DNA of 7,068 bases from Planctomycetota bacterium (lineage in GTDB: Bacteria; Planctomycetota; Brocadiia; JAJRTI01). The DNA is taken from assembly GCA_024278415.1 (NCBI GenBank), contig JAJRTI010000115.1, positions 1 through 7,068 on the forward strand, given 5' to 3'. Positions 1 through 5,894 of this stretch are shown piece by piece (within the stretch, counting starts at the first letter, position 1; every line of letters begins with the position of its first letter). The notes below the pieces were generated by a model, which saw only the letters and a program-made list of their open reading frames with translations, did not search any database and was not told the DNA's origin. The position numbers were made by a program, and so were the translations under genes.

Positions 1-31
1 AGGGTTGCGAGCTTCGCTCGCGAACCCTGGG
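1..31. repeat. Imperfect hairpin at window edge, probably part of a dispersed palindromic repeat
   Basis: AGGGTT (1-6) and GCGAGC (7-12) pair with GCTCGC (16-21) and AACCCT (23-28). The loop is TTC and base 22 is a one-nucleotide bulge. The right side continues as GGG (29-31), so the matching CCC of the left arm is expected just outside the window and the element is probably cut by the edge. No T-run follows on either strand, so a classical intrinsic terminator is not supported. Structured intergenic repeats of this style occur in PVC-type genomes; calling it a dispersed repeat is inference. Confidence 0.5.
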
Positions 32-40
32 CTGGTTTAC

Positions 41-59
41 GGAAGCCCGTTGGGCTTCC
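41..59. repeat. Perfect 8-bp hairpin next to the edge hairpin
   Basis: GGAAGCCC (41-48) and GGGCTTCC (52-59) are exact reverse complements separated by GTT. It lies 12 nt from the hairpin at 1-28, so the two look like one composite element. It is about 200 nt downstream of the stop codon of the minus-strand gene ending at 257. It could act in transcript termination or 3'-end protection, but no U-tract is seen. The stretch 60-138 between it and the next repeat shows no gene and no clear signal. Confidence 0.5.
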
Positions 60-138
60 CAGAGGCCGAACCCGCCCGGACCGGCCAAAGGCTCAGCCAC
101 GTTTTCTGCGCATGGCTGTAGCACTTGGCTGAAATGTT

Positions 139-162
139 ACCACGGATGAATGCAGACCACGG
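139..162. repeat. CCACGGATG-type intergenic repeat fragment
   Basis: ACCACGG occurs at 139-145 and again at 156-162, with GATGAATGCAG between them. The pattern resembles the CCACAGAT decamers at 6957-7053 on the other side of the gene cluster: CCACGGATG here against CCACAGATG-like units there. A 62-codon open frame on the minus strand runs through it (225-37), but its sequence is explained by the repeat and it has no recognisable domain, so it is not called as a gene. The resemblance is visible; membership of one repeat family is inference. Confidence 0.4.
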
Positions 163-221
163 GGAGGGCACAGAACCAGACTCGCTCGGGTTAGGTTCCA
201 TGCTGCAGGCCTCGCCGAAGA

Positions 222-250
222 GCATGCATCCGTCGCGCCGTCGGGCATGC
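222..250 (-). terminator. Possible stem-loop directly after the GH-like gene
   Basis: GCATGC (222-227) plus CCG (230-232) pair with CGG (242-244) plus GCATGC (245-250). There is a two-nucleotide AT bulge and a nine-nucleotide loop. On the minus strand the stem starts seven bases after the TGA stop at 259-257, where a transcript-end structure would be expected. The sequence after it on that strand starts TCTTCGG and has no real T-tract, so an ordinary Rho-independent terminator is doubtful. It may be an mRNA 3'-end hairpin. Confidence 0.3.
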
Positions 251-256
251 GGCCAA

Positions 257-2353
257 TCAGTTCGTCTCGGGCAACACGAGCACCATGTCCTGCAATCCGG
301 CGGCGGCCGTCTCGATCGTCACGTTTCGCCAGATCGCTTCTCCCGTGTGCGTGCTGGTGGCCGCGCCGAGAAGCACCATCGTGCGGCCGCCGGAGGCCTT
401 GCCGCGGTACGCGCCTCGGCCATCGATGCGCAGCCGGCCGTCCACGAACACGCGGTAGTCCGCCCCCTCGATCTCCACCCGATACGTGTGGAAGCGGTCG
501 GTCGTGTCCATGGCGTAGCGCAAGCCGCTGTGCTGCATCTGAATGCGGTCGGGGTAAATCATGAGCCGGTCTTCGTGGCGGCCGTCTGCGAATGCGAGCG
601 AGCTGAAACCGCGGATGTGCCGCACGACGACGGCCACCGCCGCGCGGCCGCCCGGCGAAACGGGCCACCCGTAGCTGCGGTAGTGGTAATGGCCCGTGGT
701 CGAACTGCGGTCCGCGATGAACAGCCCGTCAGGCCGCAGTTCCTCAAATGCCTGGCCCTTCACGTTCGCCCCGCGCAGCGCCCACGTGCGGTGGATGTCT
801 TCAGGGGTGAACGTGCGGCGCAGCCCCGCCTCGCGGCTCACCTCGACGCGCACGGCGTTCAGACCCGGCTTCACCAATCCCGCAGGCGCGTCGAACCGCG
901 TCCACGCTTGCTCCACGCCCACGCGCTTGAGTTCGCGGCCGTTGAGACTCACGGACACCGGCGCGGCGGGGTCGGTGAGCAGCAGCATGAGCCGGCCTGG
1001 CCGGCCCGCGGGGTCGCCGACCTCCAGGTCCGCGGTGCGCGGCTGGCCGGGCTTCAGCACCCACGGCTTCGACGGCGTGAGCAACGGCTTGTGCGCGTAC
1101 TGTAGCGCACCCTTCAGGTAGCGCCCCGCGTCGTTGTAAGGCCGCACGGTCAGAAACACCTGCTGCTCGAGCCGGCGCAGCAACTGCGGATCGTGGACCT
1201 GCGACAGGAACTTGCGCCGGGCGTCGTAGAGATTGAACAGGTACAACCCATCGCACCCCGCGGCCCACGCCGCGGCCGAGCGGCCGCGGTAGGCCGCGTC
1301 GCTTTGCCGATGGTACGGCCCGCGCTCGCCGCGCACGCGGCCCTCGCTGAGGCCAGCCACGACTTGCGCGCCGTACCGATGGCCGAGCGCGACGCTGCGC
1401 TCCCAGGGGTTGAACCGCCACTCGCCCACGACGAGCAGGTCGAGAAGCCCATCCTTCAGCCACCGCTCCACGTCCAGGCCGATGCCCCGGCAAAACTCGA
1501 CCGAGTCGGGCACGCGTGCGGCCAGCAAAATGGGCCGGCCCCGGCGCAGGCCCTCCTGCTCCGTGACGCGGCGGATGCGGCGAATCAGATCGGTCATGAG
1601 GCCGAGTTCTTCGGCCGTCGCCTGGCCGCCCATGCACACGCGGCGGAAGTAGCCCAAGTGCCGGAAGAAGTCGAGATGCACGCCGTCCACGTCGTAGTTG
1701 CGGCACACCTCGGCCACACAATCGACCGCCAACTGGCGCACCTGTGGCTGGGCGAAATCGAACGCGGACCACGCGCCGTACGGCGGACGCTTGTCCCACC
1801 GGCCCATGAGCCAATCCGGGTGCGCGGCTTTCAGCTTCGAAAACGCCGGGTAGGGCTTGTCGGGCCGGTGCACGACGTCGTGGCAGTCGTTCATGCGCAG
1901 CGTCCAGAACACCTCCAGGCCGTTGGCCCGGCAGAAGTCGGTGACGATGCGCAGCGGGTCCGTGCCCTGCGCGATGAAGTCGGCGGTCGCGTTCTTGTGG
2001 TAGCGCCCGACGCGGCTCGTGAACACCTCCCCCACGCGCGTGTTGTGTGTGAACACGCCCAGGCCCGAACTGCGGCTACAGTAGAAGACGGTGGTGACGC
2101 GCGTATCGAGCAGAGGCCGCGTGCGCACGTCGAGCAGAGCGGCGGGGGTATGCGTGCTCAGGAACTGCGCGTCCATGCCATCGTTGTCGAAGATGACTCG
2201 GTGGGGACGCGCCGCGAGCTTCGCCCGCGCGGTGCAGAGTTGCTCAAGCGACGTGGGCGCCGCGGCCCAAATCGCCGCGGCCGGCCACAACAGCAGTGCG
2301 CAAGCGAAGCCGCGGCCGCGCGGCCCGGCGATCTTCATGATGCAGTCGAACAT
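257..2353 (-). CDS. Secreted GH10-like (GHL-type) glycoside hydrolase with C-terminal concanavalin/LamG-like domain
   Basis: This 698-residue exported protein is probably a carbohydrate-active enzyme; the substrate is unknown. A signal peptide is visible around residues 6-32: MKIAGPRGRGF, a hydrophobic ALLLWPAAAIW core, then AAAP. Residues ~50-400 look like a TIM barrel of the GH10-like/GHL kind. Strand-end motifs include FWTLRMND (R153, N155, D156; H158 follows), VDGVHLD (222-228), VVGEW with E311, and DGLYLFNLYD near 368-377. D223, D228 and E311 are candidate acidic active-site residues by position only. Residues ~430-510 form a small beta-domain. Residues ~540-690 resemble a concanavalin/LamG-like sandwich, with RLMIYPDRIQMQ, FHTYRVEIEG and YRVFVDGRL. 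Start choice: ATG 2353 has a weak GAG at -10. ATG 2338 gives the cleanest signal peptide but no Shine-Dalgarno, and a TTG lies at 2359. An in-frame TAA upstream (2377-2375) bounds the gene. The stop is TGA. It is co-directional with the lyase and about 180 bp downstream of it. Secretion and barrel class are fairly sure; the reaction is not. Confidence 0.85.
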   Translation of the reverse strand: MFDCIMKIAGPRGRGFACALLLWPAAAIWAAAPTSLEQLCTARAKLAARPHRVIFDNDGMDAQFLSTHTPAALLDVRTRPLLDTRVTTVFYCSRSSGLGVFTHNTRVGEVFTSRVGRYHKNATADFIAQGTDPLRIVTDFCRANGLEVFWTLRMNDCHDVVHRPDKPYPAFSKLKAAHPDWLMGRWDKRPPYGAWSAFDFAQPQVRQLAVDCVAEVCRNYDVDGVHLDFFRHLGYFRRVCMGGQATAEELGLMTDLIRRIRRVTEQEGLRRGRPILLAARVPDSVEFCRGIGLDVERWLKDGLLDLLVVGEWRFNPWERSVALGHRYGAQVVAGLSEGRVRGERGPYHRQSDAAYRGRSAAAWAAGCDGLYLFNLYDARRKFLSQVHDPQLLRRLEQQVFLTVRPYNDAGRYLKGALQYAHKPLLTPSKPWVLKPGQPRTADLEVGDPAGRPGRLMLLLTDPAAPVSVSLNGRELKRVGVEQAWTRFDAPAGLVKPGLNAVRVEVSREAGLRRTFTPEDIHRTWALRGANVKGQAFEELRPDGLFIADRSSTTGHYHYRSYGWPVSPGGRAAVAVVVRHIRGFSSLAFADGRHEDRLMIYPDRIQMQHSGLRYAMDTTDRFHTYRVEIEGADYRVFVDGRLRIDGRGAYRGKASGGRTMVLLGAATSTHTGEAIWRNVTIETAAAGLQDMVLVLPETN

Positions 2354-2443
2354 GCTCAATCTCGTGGTTCGATGTTAGGCTCGCCCAACGGTCATCGAGC
2401 GACACCATGTTGTTGATGCGTGCGGCACGAGGGAGAGTGGCTT

Positions 2444-2507
2444 GTAGTAGGGCGATTCATCGCCCGTCTCTCGAGAGCGGCCGACGGGCGATGAATCGCC
2501 CTACTAC
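2444..2507. repeat. Perfect inverted repeat with 25-nt arms, each arm itself palindromic
   Basis: The left arm (2444-2468) and right arm (2483-2507) are exact reverse complements around a 14-nt loop (2469-2482) that contains CTCTCGAGAG-type symmetry. Inside each arm GGGCGAT and ATCGCCC flank a 2-nt centre (2450-2465 and 2486-2501), so each arm could also fold alone. It sits in the spacer between the two minus-strand genes, about 28 bp past the lyase stop. It could act as a transcript-processing or attenuating structure between them, but no T-run follows. It looks like a REP/MITE-like dispersed element; no transposase is present. Copy number elsewhere cannot be judged here. Confidence 0.75.
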
Positions 2508-2528
2508 GAACAGCGCGGCCTGCGTTGG

Positions 2529-2538
2529 ATCGCCCTAC
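2529..2538. repeat. Partial third copy of the GGGCGAT repeat unit overlapping the lyase stop codon
   Basis: ATCGCCCTAC at 2529-2538 is identical to 2495-2504 in the right arm of the nearby inverted repeat. Read on the minus strand it is GTAGGGCGAT, and its TAG (2537-2535) is the stop codon of the lyase gene. The match is only 10 bp, so chance is possible, but its closeness to two full units makes a shared origin plausible. Confidence 0.35.
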
Positions 2539-5500
2539 GGCAAGTCGAACGCGGCCAGCTTGCCCGAGTCGGTCGCTACGACGACGCGGCCGTCGAGTAC
2601 TGCGAGCTTCAGCGCGGCGCCTGGCGTCGGGCAGCGCGCGGCGACCGAGCCGTCAAGTTTGAGCGCAACCGCTCCCGCGGTCCCGGCTGCGGCGACCAGG
2701 CGCGTGCCAGCCGCGGTCTGCACGGCCGCGAGGTCGTGCACGCCATCGGGCAACGCGCGGCGCCAGAGGATCGCGCCCTTCGCGTCCAGGCAGAACACGT
2801 GCGCGCTTTCGGCTGCGCAATAGAGGCGGACGCCCTGTGGCGTGCGGCGCACGAGGATGCACGTGACGCGGTCGCCGAGGTTCTGCTTCCAGAGGACCTT
2901 TGCCTTGGCGTTGAAGCACACCAGATCGCCGCCGTCCGTGCCCGCGAGCGCCTCGGCCCGGCCGTCGCCATCCAGATCGGCCCCGGCGATTGCGGTCTGC
3001 TCGGGCCCGAAGCTGGAGCTGAGCGCCATGCGCCGGCCATTGTCGTCGATAAGGTTCAGACAGTAATACGCGTTGCCGGCGACGATTTCGTCGCGGCCGT
3101 CCGCGTCGAAATCGGCCGCGCAGCCCACGGTTGCGGAGTGCGCGTAAATCACGTTGCGCCAGCGCTGCCGGCCCGCGGCGTCGTACGCGAAGTATTGCCA
3201 ACTGCGGCACCCGCCCACGATCGCCGGCGGCTTGGCCGGGTCGAGCCGCGCGGGGAACACGGTCATCACCTCGCTCTGAATGCCGCGATACGCCGGCGGC
3301 TCCGCGGCCCAACGCTGCCGGCCTCCGGGGCCGAGCAAGACGAGCCGCCGGCCGACCCCGGCCATGACCTCGTCGCGGCCGTCGCCGTCCACGTCCGCGC
3401 ATGCGAGAGCGTTGACGGCCGCGTGCTGGCCGTCGGCCCACGTCCACAGCGTATCGCCCTGCGAGCTGATCGCTCGCACCTCGCCGGTATCGCACCCGGC
3501 CACGACCGCGGACGCTTTGCCCAACTTGCCTACCGCGAGCGCGCGAATGTCCGCGGCCGCGCCGGGCCGCACGCCGATGATCTCGACCTCGGCCAGATAC
3601 ACCCGAGAATCCTTGCGCGCGGGCCACAGGGCGAGCCGCACCTGCCGGGCGCGCTGGTTCACTTCCACCGCCATGAGCGTATTCACGTTGTTGCCCCAGC
3701 GCTGCTCGCCCGCGGGCTGGAAGGGCGCCGCGATCTTACGCACGTCACGGCGGAAGCCGTCGGAGCTGATCGCGGCCTGCCGCCGGCCGATGTCCCAGTC
3801 CTTCGACATGTGCCACTCGCGCAGCACGATGCGCCGGATCATCTGCTCTTTCGGCAATTCGAACGTCACGACCGGCGCGACGCCCGGGGGCCACATCACC
3901 GAACGCGTCGAGCCGCTGAACGCGCCGTCCGCGAGCTTCTCGACCGGGCCGTAGCGGCCGGTGTGGGGCTGCGGGCAGGAGACTTTGCCAACGCGAAGCG
4001 GCTCCGAGCGGGGCGTGAACCCTTTCGCTGTCCACACAGGCCGGCGGACGGATGTGCGGAGAGACGGCGCGGACGAGCGCGTTTGCACTTCGGGCCGAGC
4101 GAGCACATCACGCCGCGCGCGAGCAAGCGGCGACGGCTGCACGCCGGGAAAGCGAACTTCCCATCGCCCGGCCGCGAGCGCGATCACCGCGATCCCGTCC
4201 GCTCCCGCGCGGAGTGTGCGGCCGGCCGCGCGGCCCTCCGCGTTCGGCTCCGTCGCGACGCGCAGGGCCACGGGCTCGCCCGCCAACACGACCGCGCGGC
4301 CCGCGGCGGGCGCCCATTCGAGATCGATGGCCGCCGACGCGGCGATGCCCGCGCGGCCAGCCCTCAGCTTGCGGCAATGCGCGGCCCACACGCTGCTGGA
4401 ACCCAGCACCAACGCTTCCGCGTCGGAGTCGATTCCGGGGATCGCGGCCACGCCCCGCCCGAACGCGACCGCGTCCGTCCCGGCCGCGTGCTGCACGAGG
4501 ATCAGCCCGTCGCCGACGAGGCGCGCCGTCGGCGCGCTGGGCGATTCCGGGCCCGCGGCGCGCAACACGTTCACGAACCGATACGACTCGCCCTTGCGCA
4601 AGCGCCGCGACACTTGCTGCGAGAGCCGCCAGATGGGCAGTTTGCCGACGGTTTTCATCTTCTCCAGCCGGCAGGCCGCGCCATCCGCGTTCTGGATCGT
4701 CAGCGTCATGGGCGGATGCTGCACGACGAGCGTGCGGCCGCGCAGCTCCGCATCGCCCCACGGCCGCCAGCAGCACCGCAGCGTGAAATCGCCCTCTTGC
4801 TGCGCGGCCACCGTGTCGCACACGAGCAAGTAGCGCCCCGGGCGCCATACCATCGCGCGCTCCCATTCCGCGCCGTTGTATGGCGTGAGGAACGTGCGGG
4901 TGACGCCGGCCGAGCCGAACCACGCGGCTGTGCGCAGGCCTGTGACCGCGGGCGTGAGTTGCGACTGGCCGTCGCGCAAGATCACGAGGCTGTTGTGATA
5001 CTTGGGCGCGTTCTTGATGTACTCGCCGTCCACGAGCAGCGGCTGGCCGCCCGCGGCGAAGCGGATGATCGCGTTCGCGTCGAAGTGCATGTGGGTGCCG
5101 CGGCCGAAGCCGTCGAGCAGCAGGTAGTCGTCGCCCTTGGCGAACCCGGCGCGCAGCGTGAGCTTGTCGAACGTCTGCTCCCAGGGCAGGTTCGGCTTGG
5201 TCGCGTAGGAGGTGCGCGTGCACGAATCGTAGTTTTGCTTGGGCAGCCGCGCGACCGTGACGCCGATCTGCTCGAGCGGCGGCTTCGGCTCGAAGTCCAC
5301 GTAGTACGGCTGACTGAGGTTGAACGTGGCGTGCTCGCGGACGCCGCTGACCGCGCGCTGCGCGCCCCAAAGCGCGCCGGGGTCGCGCGTGCGCCACGCG
5401 ATGCGTTGGAGCAGCGAGCCGATGCCGCCTGAGTCCGTGAGGCCGGAATGGTCGCCGAACGCGGCCTGGTAGCCCGCGTTGTCCATGACCATGATCGCCG

Positions 5501-5885
5501 TCTTCGCGGCCTGCCGCGCGTGGCCCTGGTCGAAGAACGTCCAGTCGTTTTGCGCCATGCCGTAGATCATGACGTGCATGAGCGGCAGCCACTGATAGGA
5601 CGCCGCGTCTTCGAGCGGCTTGGGCGAAAGCTTCTGGCCTTCGAAAACGCCGTGGGCCACCGCGAGCCAGTCGTCCACGTCGCGCACGCGGTAGTGGCGC
5701 TTGAGATACGTTCCCGCGAAGTAAACGCCGAGCGCGGGGAAGGTGTTGTGGTTGTGCACGATGTTGTGATTCTCGATCCAGTGGCGTTTGGTGCTCGGCC
5801 TGTACCACCGCTGGTAGCGCACGCATTCGAGCCCCAGGCGCGCGATGAGGTTCGTCGCCTTGAGCCGCTCCGCGTCGGAGAACAC
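2535..5885 (-). CDS. Heparinase II/III-like lyase, C-terminal part: half toroid, beta-sandwich, discoidin-like domain, beta-propeller
   Basis: This is 1116 codons of continuous coding sequence after the in-frame TAA at 5897-5895. The nominal GTG start at 5885 is probably an internal valine codon, since the frame and the toroid fold continue from upstream and no signal peptide is present here. In this fragment's numbering, residues 1-190 continue an alpha/alpha toroid; the Asn/His-rich stretch 39-47 (NHNIVHNHN) is a candidate for catalytic Asn and His. Residues ~195-440 form the beta-sandwich, with GTHMHFDAN (H265, H267, D269) and KYHNSLV (295-301), the pattern of heparinase II/III and alginate-lyase families. 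Residues ~450-580 are another beta-rich region. Residues ~635-775 look discoidin-like. Residues ~778-1116 form a propeller with about seven repeats of 42-50 residues (G-x-x-W motifs near 810, 855, 904, 994, 1036; variants near 949 and 1078). DVDGDGRDE (831), DFDADGRDE (925) and DLDGDGRAE (970) are calcium-type loops. The likely role is beta-elimination of a uronic-acid polysaccharide outside the cytoplasm; the substrate is unknown. The stop is TAG. Confidence 0.8.
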   Translation of the reverse strand: MFSDAERLKATNLIARLGLECVRYQRWYRPSTKRHWIENHNIVHNHNTFPALGVYFAGTYLKRHYRVRDVDDWLAVAHGVFEGQKLSPKPLEDAASYQWLPLMHVMIYGMAQNDWTFFDQGHARQAAKTAIMVMDNAGYQAAFGDHSGLTDSGGIGSLLQRIAWRTRDPGALWGAQRAVSGVREHATFNLSQPYYVDFEPKPPLEQIGVTVARLPKQNYDSCTRTSYATKPNLPWEQTFDKLTLRAGFAKGDDYLLLDGFGRGTHMHFDANAIIRFAAGGQPLLVDGEYIKNAPKYHNSLVILRDGQSQLTPAVTGLRTAAWFGSAGVTRTFLTPYNGAEWERAMVWRPGRYLLVCDTVAAQQEGDFTLRCCWRPWGDAELRGRTLVVQHPPMTLTIQNADGAACRLEKMKTVGKLPIWRLSQQVSRRLRKGESYRFVNVLRAAGPESPSAPTARLVGDGLILVQHAAGTDAVAFGRGVAAIPGIDSDAEALVLGSSSVWAAHCRKLRAGRAGIAASAAIDLEWAPAAGRAVVLAGEPVALRVATEPNAEGRAAGRTLRAGADGIAVIALAAGRWEVRFPGVQPSPLARARRDVLARPEVQTRSSAPSLRTSVRRPVWTAKGFTPRSEPLRVGKVSCPQPHTGRYGPVEKLADGAFSGSTRSVMWPPGVAPVVTFELPKEQMIRRIVLREWHMSKDWDIGRRQAAISSDGFRRDVRKIAAPFQPAGEQRWGNNVNTLMAVEVNQRARQVRLALWPARKDSRVYLAEVEIIGVRPGAAADIRALAVGKLGKASAVVAGCDTGEVRAISSQGDTLWTWADGQHAAVNALACADVDGDGRDEVMAGVGRRLVLLGPGGRQRWAAEPPAYRGIQSEVMTVFPARLDPAKPPAIVGGCRSWQYFAYDAAGRQRWRNVIYAHSATVGCAADFDADGRDEIVAGNAYYCLNLIDDNGRRMALSSSFGPEQTAIAGADLDGDGRAEALAGTDGGDLVCFNAKAKVLWKQNLGDRVTCILVRRTPQGVRLYCAAESAHVFCLDAKGAILWRRALPDGVHDLAAVQTAAGTRLVAAAGTAGAVALKLDGSVAARCPTPGAALKLAVLDGRVVVATDSGKLAAFDLP

Positions 5886-5894
5886 GCCGCTTTC

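Noticed and set aside
37..225. Small minus-strand open frame of 62 codons downstream of the GH-like gene
   Set aside because: It runs through the hairpin and CCACGGATG repeats, and its translation is what the repeats would give. No ribosome binding site or domain supports it.
125..2416. Plus-strand open frames of 326 and 407 codons opposite the GH-like gene
   Set aside because: Low-complexity Arg/Ala/His-rich translations without recognisable domains. The minus-strand gene with signal peptide and barrel motifs explains the region.
2444..2507. Classical Rho-independent terminator
   Set aside because: The stem is long enough, but no T-run follows on either strand; it fits a palindromic repeat better.
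2736..5432. Very long plus-strand open frame (898 codons) opposite the lyase
   Set aside because: It is an antisense shadow typical of G+C-rich coding DNA. The translation is rich in Arg, Ala, His and Val with no domain, while the minus strand gives clear motifs and folds.
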